Of a stretch of 64,000 nt of DNA, positions 47,168-59,326 are shown one piece after another. The DNA lies in the NCBI GenBank assembly GCA_964036665.1, contig OZ038529.1, forward strand, positions 10,090,501-10,154,500, written 5' to 3'. The position numbers and the translations under genes were made by a program. Within the stretch, counting starts at the first letter, position 1. The number at the start of each line of letters is the position of its first letter. The stretch is from Gordius sp. MW1 (taxonomy: Eukaryota; Nematomorpha; Gordioida; Gordea; Gordiidae). The notes beneath the pieces are model-generated. The model was not told where the DNA came from. It did not search any database and worked only from the letters and a program-made list of their open reading frames with translations.

Positions 47168-50155
47168 ATGGGCAGACCTAGAAATGCATCAAAAATATTA
47201 TCAGAAGGCGTTACCCCTGAAAAAGATTTAATTTCGACGCCTGAAAATTCATCCAAATCTATTAATCAAACCAATGATTCAGATACGGGGAGGATCGAGC
47301 TACAAAAAAATATAACTCTCCTCAATGGCATCACCATTATTGTGGGATGTATCATAGGATCTGGAATCTTTATATCACCTACGGACGTGGTTAGATTCAG
47401 TGGGGGCAACGTTGGTATTAGTCTTATGGTTTGGTTGGCCTGTGGTCTTATCTCAATACTGGGAGCCTTGTGCTATGCCGAGTTAGGGACTACTATAAAA
47501 CGTAGCGGAGGTGAATATGTTTACTTAATGGAGGCAATGGGCCCCTTACCAGCTTTCCTCTTCCTATGGGTAAATTTAGTGGTTTCTCGTCCTGTCGTGA
47601 CAGCTATCATATGCTGGGCCTTTGGTTATTACATCGCACAAATATTTTTTTGCGAACCCGATCCCGAATCTCTCAATCAAGTAGCCAAGCTTATCGCAGC
47701 CTTTGGACTCTGTAAGATATTTATATGATACGAAATTTTCGAAGATTCAGCTATAAATGCCTATTTATTTTCTCATAAAAGTGTTCATTGGATTCATCAA
47801 TTGTGTCAGCGTGAAGTTAGCTATGAAATTGCAAGATATATTTACCATATCTAAATTGTTCGCTTTAGCCCTCATTATAGCGATTGGAATATGGAAAATG
47901 TTTGAGAGTATAATTTAAATCACTTGCATAACCATTTTATGTGAAGCAAAGGGTAAAGAGTTTCAAAATATGTTTTCCACGCCATTCTCATATCGACTAT
48001 TACCTGCAGCCTTATTCTCAGGCTTATTCTCCTACGGTGGTTGGTAACCTAAACTTTGATAAAGAAAGAATGTATTTTAATTTTATAATAGGAACAATTT
48101 AAATTACGTTATTGAGGAGTTAAAAAATCCCAATAGGTATTCTAACTACTATTATATATAAATCTAAAAAACCTTCATTACTATTGGTAGAAACCTACCC
48201 TTATCGATTATCATTGGAATGCCTCTCGTTACCATTGTTTACATCATGACAAACGTTGCTTATTTCGCAGTCTTGACACCAGTGCAGGTCGAATCATCAG
48301 TTGCGGTCGCTTTTGTAAGAGCTAATTAAATATGCGCCTATTTATACGTGTTATTTAAAAAATTTTATGGATTAATTGTTTTGTGCAATTTTATAGGATT
48401 TTATGAACACGATATTTCCAAAAATATCATGGGTTATGCCGGTCTTTGTTTCACTGTCAGCCCTTGGAAGCGTTAATGGAATTTTGTTTACCTCCGGAAG
48501 GTAAAAAACGATAGATTGAGTTTTTTAATGATGCAGCAAGCATTTTTTATGGTAAAAGTAATTCATCTTATTAAGATTGCAAAATTAGCGTTGGTTAATA
48601 ATAAAGCATATTTCAAAAATTTTTGGTACTTTATGTTATATTGCGAATTACTATAAACAAAATCTAAATCCATAACTAAAAAAACACAAAAGTAAGAACG
48701 AACTAAATTTTAAAGTCTAAAAATTGCTCAACATAATAGTATAGGTAAAATCATTTTTAAATTAGAATTGTTTATTCTGGAGCCCGAAACGGCCAACTTC
48801 CAAAATTATTTGCTATGATCCACATCACAAAATGTACACCAGTGCCTTCCATAATCCTTTTAGTAAATTGTCTTCACCTAATAAATGTTGATTTGCCTAA
48901 TATTTCTATAACTTCCACTATAAATTATTTTTACAAGCAATTTAATTAATTATATGTTAACTGTTATAGTGCATAATATCATTGATGTTTCTGCTTGGAA
49001 AAGATATCACCACTTTAATAGGCTATTTCAATTTCACCCTATTTGTTTTTGTGGGTATGTGCATCGGCTGTGTGATTTACCTTAGAATAAAAAGACCCGA
49101 AATGACTAGACCTATAAAAGTATAAATAATTTTTGGTATTACGATATATGACTATATAAATTTATTTGATATGATCATAAACTAATAATACACCGACGAA
49201 CAACAGCTTATAATTATTGTAGGCCAAACGCTATTCATTTTGTTTGATGCATGATAAATTCACGTATGGAAAAATAATCTTATTTTCACATTTCTTTTAT
49301 TATTTATAAAATCTTTTAAGGCACGAGCGAATTTAGCAAAAACCTTACTAAAAATGATGGTCTAAGTTACTTATTATATTTTATAAGGCAAAAATTAGCT
49401 GTTCGCCAGTCTATGGTGTCATTAATATATGGATATGGCCATGGGCGTAGCCAGCATAGGGATTTTGGATTTATGGGCAGCCGCCCCTCTCTGCCCCCCC
49501 CCTGGCTACGCTGGATATGGCTACCTCTTATGTTTAATAAAATCAAAGCATAAAGCTATTCCATCATTTTAAAAGTCATTTTATGGGTAGTTCTCCATAA
49601 ATCAAAAAACTCTTTTATCTTTAATTAAATTATGTTTTTTAAAAATAGTCCTTTATCACTCATTAAACTTTACCCCCTCCCCTAAACATATCTTATGCTC
49701 ATAAGTTATTCATTGTTAAAATTGTAGCAGATAACTTTAAAATCTGAAGGGTGGCTCTGGAAAACTAAATTTCTAAAATCATAGTTTTAAATTTTGTTTT
49801 TTAGCTCAATATATTTCTTCACGTATTATTCATGGGAATATGTATATTCTTCGTAATTGTGCCCATCATAAATAACCCGTTAGAGACTGCAATCGGTATA
49901 GCTATAATATTGACAGGTATGCATTATCGATGTGAATAATGTTACAAAATATTAAGGAATTCCCGTGTACTACATATTCATAAAATATGAATTGAAAACA
50001 AAAAATTGCATAGCCCAAGGACGTGAGTTGATTACATATTTTTAACCTTTATGTGTATTATTGCCTTTTATTTAATTATCTAATCTTTTATAGGAGCTAT
50101 AGAAGTGTTTTTTCAGAAACTATTAATGGTCGTGTCACCGGATAAAGATCTATAA
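47168..50155 (+). CDS. SLC7 (LAT-type) amino-acid transporter, 11 exons, 508 residues
   Basis: Light-chain amino-acid exchanger of the plasma membrane, expected to pair with an SLC3 heavy chain. Exons: 47168-47711, 47782-47907, 47947-48043, 48092-48136, 48191-48314, 48397-48500, 48766-48862, 48970-49119, 49805-49916, 49957-50022, 50094-50155. All phases agree and sum to 1527 nt, a typical family length. The first-helix substrate motif GSGIF is at residues 64-68. C162 in the TM3-TM4 loop is where the heavy-chain disulphide forms. Further marks are [32 protein letters not shown] and [18 protein letters not shown]. Introns 2-4 are 39, 48 and 54 nt, and intron 8 holds a MITE. Substrate cannot be told from sequence. 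AATAAA lies near 50213. Confidence 0.93.
49386..49425 (-). repeat. Terminal fragment of the 58558-58856 MITE family
   Basis: The stretch around AGCTGTTCGCCAGTCTATGG matches the right end of the TA-flanked MITE at 58558-58856 with few changes. Only this end is present, in intron 8 of the transporter gene. Confidence 0.45.
49440..49513. mobile_element. 74-bp micro-MITE of hAT type with perfect TSD
   Basis: The inverted ends contain CGTAGCCAG and CTGGCTACG. A perfect 8-bp duplication, GATATGGC, flanks it at 49432-49439 and 49514-49521. The core is a C tract. It lies in intron 8 of the transporter gene. Confidence 0.78.
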
Positions 50156-51116
50156 ATATGCTATTCGTTGTACATTTTAATACAGACATCGCTATATTAT
50201 ATTGCTAATTCGAAATAAAATCTGCGCTAGAATCATCTTAACGTAGTTAGAAATAATCTTAACGTAACATTGATAATTTTATATATAGAAATTGGTGATA
50301 AAAATTAAAACTGCCAAGGAACTTTAAATTATTTTGGTTAAATTGATTTGTGTATTATATACATGTATTTTTGCAATTAACCTTTTAATTTTATTATAAA
50401 GGGGTAAATTCCGGTTTAATAACATTTTGTTTACCTTTAAGCTCGTGACATTTTTTAGTTTATTATTGTTGTTGTCATGTCAAATTTTTTCCACCTACTG
50501 CCCCCTAACAACACGTGATATATTAGGAACTTTTTTGTACTTTTCATATAATAAAAAGGTGTTGCACATTTTAACCTTACCGAGACGAAAAATGTTTTTG
50601 ACTCTGCTATCCATTCCATATAAATAAAAAATATTGTAACATAAATTACTTTGAAATGTAATAATATCGAGATAGGGAGAAGCGTTGAATTAAATAAGCT
50701 TTTCCATTTCCATCATCTACATCTAAAATAATATAGTGAATCAAAATTTCTTTATTAAACTTTCAAATATAATGAATTTAAGGAATCCAATTTAATATTG
50801 TCAATGATAATGAACAGTACAATTCATGAATGTCATTTTAATGTCTATAATTAATTATAAATTATGCAATGGTCACTTCACTAATATTTAATCTGCACAA
50901 TGCTTTTAAAAGACAGTCAAAGTTTGATTATATAACTCAGCATGGCTTTACTCGTCTTAAAAAATTATTCATACCATTGATTTTGACTAATATATATATA
51001 TATGGCCGCCCCGACTAACAGTCGTTTTTTCTTAACGTTTACTCGGGTTAAGACGACTCAAAGTCTACATCTTTAGAGATCTGTATGAGGGCCTATTAGA
51101 CTGAAAATCACAATAG
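50156..51116. other. Intergenic region between the transporter and an LTR element
   Basis: AT-rich sequence including the transporter 3' UTR. A 66-codon frame at 50427-50627 is Leu/Phe/Ser-rich and matches nothing I recognise. A short TA repeat lies at 50990-51003. Confidence 0.4.
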
Positions 51117-51121
51117 TACAG

Positions 51122-51289
51122 TGTGATAAGTTGGATTTTAATTATAATTTGTTTATTTCTAATTTACATATTCCATTTTACAACAGGAACATAACATAAA
51201 CGTGGTATATCTCCACAAGGAATACATATATACAATTGTAATTAAATATCGTTAACAATAACAAAGTTATGACAAATCATATCACTACA
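51122..51289 (-). repeat. 3' LTR of the rearranged element
   Basis: Begins TGTGATAAGTTGG and ends ATCACTACA on the plus strand. It is nearly identical to 54447-54613 and bordered by TACAG at 51117-51121. Confidence 0.85.
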
Positions 51290-51319
51290 TTTCTCCCTTC
51301 ATTACAAGTCAAACTCTTC

Positions 51320-52358
51320 GTACAACCTGGCAGGTGCTTTCCGCATTCTAGTAGAGGTTCTCGTCATCGTTGTTTCGGGCACTGTATTTAAATTACTTTC
51401 ACTACAGAAATCCTTACTAGGTTCCTTATACGGTATACCTTCTGCCCAAACTCTCGGGCGTAACTGATCGGCGTGTTTCCTTTTTAGCCCTTCCTTTGTA
51501 CTAACATTGTAAGAATAATCTCCTTTCCGATATTGGACTACGCCTTTGTACCATCCAGAACCCCTTTCTTTACGAATCCAAACATTATCTCCTGATTTAA
51601 ATTCTCTAAATTTTGCCTTCTTGTCATGGTATTACTTCTGTTTCCTTAGGTTATCTTTCATTTTTTCTTTAGGATCCGGCCTAATAAAATCTAGCGCCGT
51701 CCTTAATCTCCTCCCAAGAAACATTTCGCCTGGTGCTTTACCTGTAGTGGCTTGGGGCGTATTTCTGTAGCCTATAAGTACTTGTTGCAAACATATTTCC
51801 TTAGCATTTCCTTCCTTCCTGACCAATATCTGGTCTTCAATGTGCCTATCATTCTTTCCGCCAGCCCATTTGTTTTTGGGTGGTAAGATGTCGATCTTAT
51901 GTCTTTAATATTGTTTAAGTGACAAAAATTTTCAAATTCCGCAGCAACAAATTGTGGCCCGTTGTCCGAAACGATTTGGGCAGGTATGCCAAAACGGCAA
52001 AACCAATTTCTTAACTGTCTTATCACTTGCGGTGAAGTAGTAGTGTTCATCGTTGCCACTTCCACCAATTTCGTTAGAGCATCAATTAAGATTAACCAAT
52101 AACTTCCTTCTATAGGGTTAGCAATATCTATATGCACCCTTTCCCAGACTCGATCTGGAATATCCCAAGAATTTAGGGGAACCTCTTTTTCGGCCGGACG
52201 GTTCTCTTGACACGTCACATCTTTTTACGAAAATATCTATGTCCTGATCCATCCCTAGCCACCAAACATAATAACGCGCAATATTTCTCATACCCGTAAT
52301 TCCTGGATGCCCTTGGTGTAAGATACTCAGAACTAATTGTCGTAGATTAGGAGCTGTA
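51320..52358 (-). pseudogene. Gypsy integrase, element-orientation copy
   Basis: Minus-strand codons encode CQENRPAEKEVPLNSWD, VHIDIANPIEGSYWLILIDA, IVSDNGPQFVAAEFE and STSYHPKTNGLAERMIGTLK. These give the D, D and E of the integrase core, then RNTPQATTGKAPGEMFLGR. A frameshift separates the parts at about 51800. The N-terminal zinc finger is truncated at the inversion junction near 52358. Confidence 0.82.
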
Positions 52359-53697
52359 CTAGCTCATGTATTTCTGGACGGAGCCGAAAAGCCTATTGCA
52401 TATGCTTCACGCACCCTAAGCGAAGCCCGAAAAGCATTATTCGACAATTGACCGTGAAGCTAGAGCTATTGTGTTTGGTGTGGAAAAGTTTGACCAATAT
52501 CTTCGCGGCCGAAAATTCACATTAATGACGGATCACAAACCGTTGGAAAGATTATTTGGAATTAAACGCGATTTACCTAAAGTGGTTAATAATAGATTAA
52601 TTCGCTGGGCGCTGTTTTTAAATGAATATTATTACGAAATCTAATATAGACCTGGAAAAAGTAACCAATGCGCAGATGCATTATCTAGGCCTTCGGACCC
52701 AAAATTTTATAAAGATTGGAATTTCATAAATAATGTCGGGGTATTAATGTTAAATGATTTGTCATTGGATCAGAAAAAATTAAGAAATTCAATAAAAACA
52801 GACCCAATATGCCGCGAACTTATTTTGGCTATTAGGAGAGATTGGCGGATAGAATTAAATAAAAGTTCATCGGATCTAAAAACTTATTACAATCGTCGCG
52901 ACGAGTTATCGTACGAAGATGAATTACTTTGTTATGGAAATCGGCTGATCATACCTGCTAATCTACGACAATTAGTTCTGAGTATCTTACACCAAGGGCA
53001 TCCAGGAATTACGGGTATAAGAAATATTGCGCGTTATTATGTTTGGTGGCCAGGGATGGATCAGGACATAAATATTTTCGTAAAAAGATGTGACGGGTGT
53101 CAAGAGAACCGTCCGGCTGAAAAAGAGGTTCCCCTAAATTCTTGGGATATTCCAGATCGAGTCTGGGAAAGGGTGCATATAGATATTGCTGGCCCTATAG
53201 AAGGAAATTGGTTAATCTTAATTGATGCTCTAACGAAATGGAAGTGGCAACGATGAACACTACTACTTCACCGCAAGTGATAAAACAGTTACGAAATTGG
53301 TTTTGCCGTTTTGGCATACCTGCCCAAATCGTTTCGGACAACGGGCCACAATTTGTTGCTGCGGAATTTGAAAATTTTTGTCACTTAAACAATATTAAAC
53401 ACATGATCGACACCTTACCACCCAAAAACAAATGGGCTGGCGGAAAGAATGATACGCACATTGAAGACCAGGTATTGGTCAGGAAGGAAGGAAAGAAGTG
53501 TTAAGGAAATATGTCTGCAACAAGTACTTATGGGCTTTAGAAATACGCCCCGAGCCACTACAGGTAAAGCACCAGCCGAAATGTTTCTTGGGAGGAGATT
53601 AAGGACGGCGCTAGATTTTATTAGGCCGGATCCTAAAGAAAAAATGAAAGATAACCTAAGGAAACAGAAGTATTACCATGACAAGAAGGTGAAAGTT
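52358..53697 (+). pseudogene. Inverted RNase H-integrase segment
   Basis: It starts in RNase H (EKPIAYASRTLSEA, LMTDHKPLERLFG, YRPGKSNQCADALSRPSD). It continues through the H2C2 finger (LHQGHPGITGIRNIARYYVW, CDGCQ) into the integrase core (IVSDNGPQFVAAEFE). It ends with the LGRRLRTALDFIRPD module. The segment repeats 51320-52358 in reverse at high identity. Small indels and a missing base near 53240 break the frame. Confidence 0.82.
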
Positions 53698-53699
53698 AG

Positions 53700-54210
53700 A
53701 GAAATGTCCCTTTTTGTTACACTTATAGCAGGTTTTATTAAATGCAGGGCACCTATTTACAGGGTGATTATTTCCACATCTTGTACAATTTCTTATCAAT
53801 TTGATATTTGTTGGCTGATTTTGGTTTTCAAATACTTCATTTGATTTGCTTTTACTTGAGCTTTGCAATTTGTTAATATCTATTGATGGAAATATTTCTT
53901 TGTTTGCTAATTTCATGCAGTCAGCCATTTTATATATATCTTCAAATGTGATTACCTCTCCAGCTTGATTTATTGCTTCTGGCCAACGTGTTCTTACCTC
54001 AAGCTCCAAGGTAGGATTATTAACTCCATGAAGAAATTGATCCCTAATTCTCTCGTTTAATACTTGAGTAAAATTACAAGCTTGTGATTTGGATTTTAAT
54101 CGTGTAGTATAGCTTTGAATTGTTTCATCTAATTTCACACATCTGAAAAAGTCAATTCTAGATTGAAAGATTGTAGCTTTGGTTTTGAAAATTTTTATAA
54201 CATCTATCAA
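53700..54210 (-). pseudogene. Gag of the rearranged LTR element
   Basis: Minus-strand codons give a capsid-like stretch (KLDETIQSYTTRLKSKSQAC) and two zinc knuckles (CTRCGNNHPVNRCPAFNKTC, then CYKCNKKGHFS). The frame runs directly into the inversion junction at about 53697, so protease and reverse transcriptase are absent. Confidence 0.78.
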
Positions 54211-54446
54211 ATCTTTATACTTCTAATATTTTTTGGATATAAGAAATTTCTGATTTCTTCTATAATACGTTGACCGAAATAAGCGAAAATCAAGGTCTTT
54301 CCCAGAGTATCTAACTTGTCTTTTTTCATTTTTTTGGCTTCAAAGATATTCTCAATGGTAAATATATAAGAACTAATGTTATCCTCAATATTGTATGCAG
54401 ATAATGTAATATTACCTTATGGTTCCACAGATATCGACCGCGCCAT

Positions 54447-54613
54447 TGTGATAAGTTGGGTTTTAATTTTAATTTGTTTATTTCTAATTTACATAATCCA
54501 TTTTACAACAGGAACATACATAAACGTGGTATATCTCCACAAGGAATACATATATACAATTGTAATTAAATATCGTTAAGAATAACGAAGTTATGACAAA
54601 TCATATCACTACA
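54447..54613 (-). repeat. 5' LTR of the rearranged element
   Basis: Partner of 51122-51289 with only a few differences, bordered by TACAG at 54614-54618. Confidence 0.85.
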
Positions 54614-54779
54614 TACAGGTATAGAGGTACTGCAAGTCAGTAGGCAGTACACTCGGTTTATATAAAAATCATAAGTGAAACAAAAATTTACATACCATCT
54701 ACGGCAATTACTGGAGATAAGCGATAGTTTGCCTAGTTCGATTGCACACTGGTAACTGCTTGAATATTGTCAGCCTGCG

Positions 54780-57400
54780 GGACGAGGGCTTGGTGGTTTA
54801 TGGATGGTAATCATTTTTTTGACGTGTTGGCAGAAAATTTGTAAGCTAGGTGATTGATGACAAACTTTTTCCAAGCGTTTCTGTCTAAGAAGATTGCATC
54901 GAGTGGTCGGGTAGAAGTGTTATGCCGTTTAATTCTCTCGACGTGTTGTAGGTCCACGTTCCACGGCATTTCCGGTATCCTAATTGGGGAGGTCTCCACA
55001 GTAAAATAGACATGCAGAGGTTGGGGGAGCCTCTCCGAAACTGGTGGGCTAAGAAGTTCCACTGGGGGAGTTTGCATAGAAACCATAAATTCTCATTACT
55101 AATTATTCATGGGTAGAAGATTTGACAAACAATTCTCAACATTTTGTTCACCTTTGTTTGTATGCTTTTGATTGAACTTGTCTTGAGGTTCCAGGTCTCG
55201 CAGCCGTAATAGAGTACTGGGAGAATTAAGGTTTTGTATAGACGAAGTTTGGTGTTTCTTGAGAACATTTTGCAGTTCCAAATTCTGTTGCATTGTTTGA
55301 ACCTGTTGGTAGCCTTTGTTATTTTTTCCGAGACATCAAGCGTGGTGTATTTATCCGCGCACAGAAACGCACCAAGGTATTTAACTTGGTCCTAGGGTTT
55401 AATAATAGAATTATGGCTCATGATATTCGCATTGGGTTGCGGGTTAAGGGCAAGTAGTGTGGATTTTTTTGCATTAATGATCAGGCCTCCTCGGGCAGCT
55501 TCTTGAGCATATCTATCATGCATATTTTGTAGTTTGGTCAATGAGTCGGAGATTAGGCAGATATCATCGTCAAACAAAAGAGACGATACTCAACAGCATG
55601 CCATCGCTTGGGAATATGGATCTCTTCAGTATTAGGTTTAAAACCGAGATGAAGATCAGGGGGGATAAGGGGCACCCCTGTCTAACACCTTTTGTTTAGA
55701 GTGATGGAGTGAGCAGCTGGTAATGTCTGACAAAGAGTTTTTGGTTTTCATATAGCATGAAAATAAGTCTTATGATTTTTTTTGGTAGTCCCAGTAGACA
55801 AAGGGTTTCCCATATATGTAAATGTTGGATCGAGTCAAATGCTTTGGAGATGTCAAGGAAGAGTATGTATAGGGGGCTTTTTGCGCAGTTAGATTTGTCA
55901 ATCAAGTTTTTGATGGTTAATATATGCTCGGTTGTTGTGCGCGTTCTGAAGCCTGCATGTGTGTGATTTATTTTATTGTCCATGTACGATTTAACTCGGT
56001 GGTAGAGTATGTTTATGAAAATTTTTGAGGTGACATTTATTAGTGCTATATCTCTGTAGTTATTGGGGTCAAGGTGGTTGCCTTTTTTGAAGAATTTTAT
56101 CAGAACACTGCTAGACCATGATTCGGGCAGTTGTTCGTTCGCCCATATCCTTTCGAATAATGGTTGTAGGAGCTGGGAAGAAGTTTTAGGATTGGCCTTG
56201 TAAAGTTCGGCTCAGATTCCTTCTTTGACGGTAGCTTTGTTGTTCCTAAGTTTTTTTATGGTTTTATGATCTCGTAACCACTAGGGGGTTGATAATCTAT
56301 GTTAGCCTCGCCAGGGCCTTGTTGGTTGCAATTGGATGCTCGTTGCAACTTAGGTTCAAGCCTTTAGTTAGGGCTTTTACGTTTTTATAAAGTTTGTGCT
56401 TATTGTTTGTTTTACTTGCAACTTCTGCTTCTTTTATTATATCGGCCGCGTATATCCTCTTATCGTGTTGCACACTGGCCTTTATAAGCTTGTTGATTGC
56501 TTTTAAACGCTCTTTCTTAAATTAGGCTGATGATCTGGTTATTGCGCTCCTCTCATCCATAAGGCGAAGGGATTCAAAGGAGAGTGATTGTTGTAATGTG
56601 GATGGGTTTTAAGTTGTGCGATTATGTGATTAGGCTTTCTGTTATCCAAATTCCTCGATGGTCATGTTAATTGGTTGTGGTGTTGACTCAATTCTCTTTT
56701 TTAGGTTCTCGTTGAATAATTTAATACTCTCAGCGTCGTTTGGACGTGGCAAGAGAGTTACGCGAGCCTTTTTTGTGTTATGTAGCGAAGCTGACGTGGT
56801 ATAGATTTTTACCTCTAACGTGTGGTGGTCCGATGATATGTATGGGTTGGGGTAGGATGCGTAGTTTCTAACAATCTTTTTGTATTTGAATTCGGTCAGG
56901 ATGTGATCGTTTTGATAGCATGAGGGCCTATCAGACCTCTTGTAGGTCGCTAGTTAGTTATGTTTAATGTGGAGAAATTTGATCGAATGGACCATTTGTG
57001 GTCACTACACCACTTGATCAGGATTTTGCTATTTCTGTTGGTGTGGCCAAGGGTATTAGGTCCCACACATGAGGGGTGAGAGTTTGGGGATGATTCCACA
57101 CAAGCATTGAAGTCCCCTATAAGGGTTTTAATGTCTTTTTTGGGGAGATAGGATATTTGTTGATGGATGTTTTGAAAAAATTCAACAATGTATTTTTTTT
57201 GATAGTTTGAGGTAGGGCAATTAATGTAAATAAAGATTAACCGTTTGTTTTTGTTAATCTTAAGGTTTAATGTAATGATTCTCGGGGAGACGGGGTTATG
57301 AGAGATAATATGGAGGCAGTTCTTAACTACTATGGAGACTCCTGCACCATTCTCTGTTTTTGCACCTGAATTATATGATGTGAAGCCAAACTTATGTATA
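54780..57400 (-). pseudogene. Degraded non-LTR retrotransposon (LINE)
   Basis: Minus-strand fragments in order are an endonuclease (57380-56700, with LIGDFNACVESSPNSHPSC) and reverse transcriptase (55983-55696, with HAGFRTRTTTEHILTIKNL and LYILFLDISKAFDSIQH). A later RT piece (55577-55392) has FDDDICLISDS, a variant of the YADD box. Tail fragments at 55293-54811 follow. Frequent stops and frame changes show it is dead. It is less well preserved than the RTE-like copy at 26735 and belongs to another family. Confidence 0.75.
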
Positions 57401-57484
57401 ATATACTTAATAAGAATTTAGTGTTATAAACAGCTTATTTAGTTTTAAAAGTTAATAAGTATTAACATTCATTTTTGTGTGAAT

Positions 57485-57670
57485 AGTGGTGGGAAAAACC
57501 TTAGGTTGGCGTGGGGCGAACCTAAGGTTCGCCTAAGGTCAAGTTGTGAGTTAAGGTTTTTTAAACCTCGGGGTTTTAAAATACCCTAACTTAAAATTTT
57601 TAAGGTTAGCCTTGGGTTTTGCATCCACCTAAGGATTTCCCCAAAATCCCAAATTAAGGTTTTGGGCTAG
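57485..57670. repeat. Cluster of AACCTTAGG-type repeats
   Basis: About ten short, partly palindromic copies of variants of AACCTAAGGTT and AAGGTTTTGG lie on both strands. They resemble the subterminal repeats of a hAT-type MITE, but no clear termini or duplication were found. Confidence 0.4.
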
Positions 57671-58290
57671 AGTAAAAAAAATGAAAAAGATAGCATTTTA
57701 AATCAATATATAATCTTGAAACAGATTTGTGTATACTAAATCGATTTTGGTGTGGGAAAAGAAATAGAATAGTAATTTTTATAATTTCGATATTTTTAAA
57801 AATAACATCTTGAGTTATAAACAAGAATAAGGATAACCTTGTAAATGCAATCACGAAAAGATGATGGTATGTCTAAAATAAAAACAAAAAAGTGCCAAGT
57901 GTTAACCGCATCTCGTTTTTATTACAATTTGTTCACTATTGTTGTCTGCTTTGTGCCGGTCTATGCTAGTAGTAATGCATGATAATTAGTTTAGAGCAAA
58001 AAACTTAAGCAGCTCTATGTAATTCCTTCAATAGGAAGTCACGTTTGAAATAGACAAATTAAATACCTATCAAAATTTTTACTTAAGGAAGCAAAATAAA
58101 ATAACTCTAGCAAAAATTATTCTACTCATATCAATAATTGACTACATAGCCCGACCCATATGAAACAATGATAAGCTAGTTGGTAACAAAGCAAACAACA
58201 AATGGTCAAATGACAAAATATCATGAAAACATAAAGATCCTTTTTTCTCGACCAATCAGGACGCGCTGTGCTTTACCGTTTATTTTAAAG

Positions 58291-58490
58291 GCACCCGGTC
58301 AAAGTAGCAGAAAAATAGCAGCCAAATTAGTCAGTTAGCGTCAGGATTCATCATGTTAAGGTTAGGGTTCTGGTTAGGGTTAGGAATACATCAGAAATTC
58401 CCTCCCCATTTGAGATTTAATTCTAATCTCTTGATTATCTAAAAAAATATTTTTCTGCTATTTTTTCATCATTCTGCTACTTTGACGGGT
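58291..58490 (+). mobile_element. MITE with telomere-like core, copy 2
   Basis: Best-preserved plus-strand copy. Ends are GCACCCGGTCAAAGTAGCAG and CTGCTACTTTGACGGGT, inverted with respect to each other. The core has GGTTAGGGTTCTGGTTAGGG and the TCCCTCCCCATTTGAGATTT block. Confidence 0.72.
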
Positions 58491-58557
58491 ATCGTTATGT
58501 CTAGGTAACTAGCTTGAATTGGTGAACGAACAAATTATCAAATGACAAATAAACTTA

Positions 58558-58856
58558 GACTAATAAAACCATAGACTGCCGAACAGCTGATAATTTTACA
58601 GCAAATATAGCAAGCGCCATTTTGTGGGAAATTGCAACCAAACAGTAGAATTCAGCGAAATTTATTGTTCTAATTTACTTATTTTGTTTTATTTATAAAT
58701 TAAGTTATTAGTCTTATTTATTTTCTTCAATATTTTATCGTGGAGAGTATAAATATACCTGTTGTTTAATTTTTCCTACAATACGGCAGCTATTTTGGTG
58801 TCTGAATGATTCTAATGTAAAAATCAGCTGTTCGGCAGTCTATGGTTTTATTAGTC
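58558..58856. mobile_element. 299-bp MITE of Tc1/mariner type
   Basis: The inverted ends share GACTAATAAAACCATAGACT and continue with GCCGAACAGCTGAT for over 30 bp in total. The element is flanked by TA on both sides (58556-58557, 58857-58858), as in Tc1/mariner elements. The interior is AT-rich without a frame. Confidence 0.72.
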
Positions 58857-59007
58857 TATGCAAATAAATGACTATGAGATGCATTAAGATACATATTAAA
58901 ATCATTAATAAATAAGTGTATTGTAAAACTAAACTAAGAAGTCATGGTATAATTTATGCACATTTTTATAACGTTGATGTCATAATATAATTAATAAAGT
59001 AGATTAT

Positions 59008-59282
59008 TGTGGAGGATAATTGACGAAATGTAACTTACGCTTAAGTTCTATCATACTGGTGGAGTAAAAGTCAACGCAACAGATGGCATTATCTTCCTTA
59101 TCGCGTGATATCGCGTGATTTCCTTATCGCGTGATATATATAGTTTTTATCGCGATTATTCTCATATCATTTATATATTCGTCGCGCGCGTTTATCGCGG
59201 AGTTTGGGTAAATAAAATCGTGTAGACTATAACATTCTCGAGGCTCACAAGTCGAGTTGACTATAACATTGTGAGCTCAACA
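59008..59282 (+). repeat. 5' LTR
   Basis: Starts TGTGGAGGATAATTGACG and ends GTGAGCTCAACA. It includes three direct ATCGCGTGAT repeats at 59098-59140. Confidence 0.9.
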
Positions 59283-59326
59283 TTTGGCGTCGTGAGAACC
59301 TACCGGGAAATAAATCAAAAGAGGGA

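Larger units (their letters stand above)
51122..54613 (-). mobile_element. TSD-flanked Ty3/gypsy-type LTR element with an internal inverted duplication
   Basis: Direct LTRs of about 168 bp (51122-51289 and 54447-54613) start TG and end CA, and TACAG flanks the whole (51117-51121, 54614-54618). The element reads on the minus strand. Next to the right LTR, TGGCGCGGTCG fits a primer-binding site; gag follows at 54210-53700. Before the left LTR lie integrase (52358-51320) and a purine-rich GAAGGGAGAAA tract. Reverse transcriptase is missing. In its place is 52358-53697, an RNase H-integrase segment on the plus strand, so two integrase copies face away from each other. The element probably moved in this rearranged form, using functions from a relative. 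Confidence 0.85.

Noticed and set aside
50427-50627. Small hydrophobic frame downstream of the transporter
   Set aside because: Low-complexity Leu/Phe/Ser composition in AT-rich DNA, no homologue recognised, not in phase with any transporter exon.
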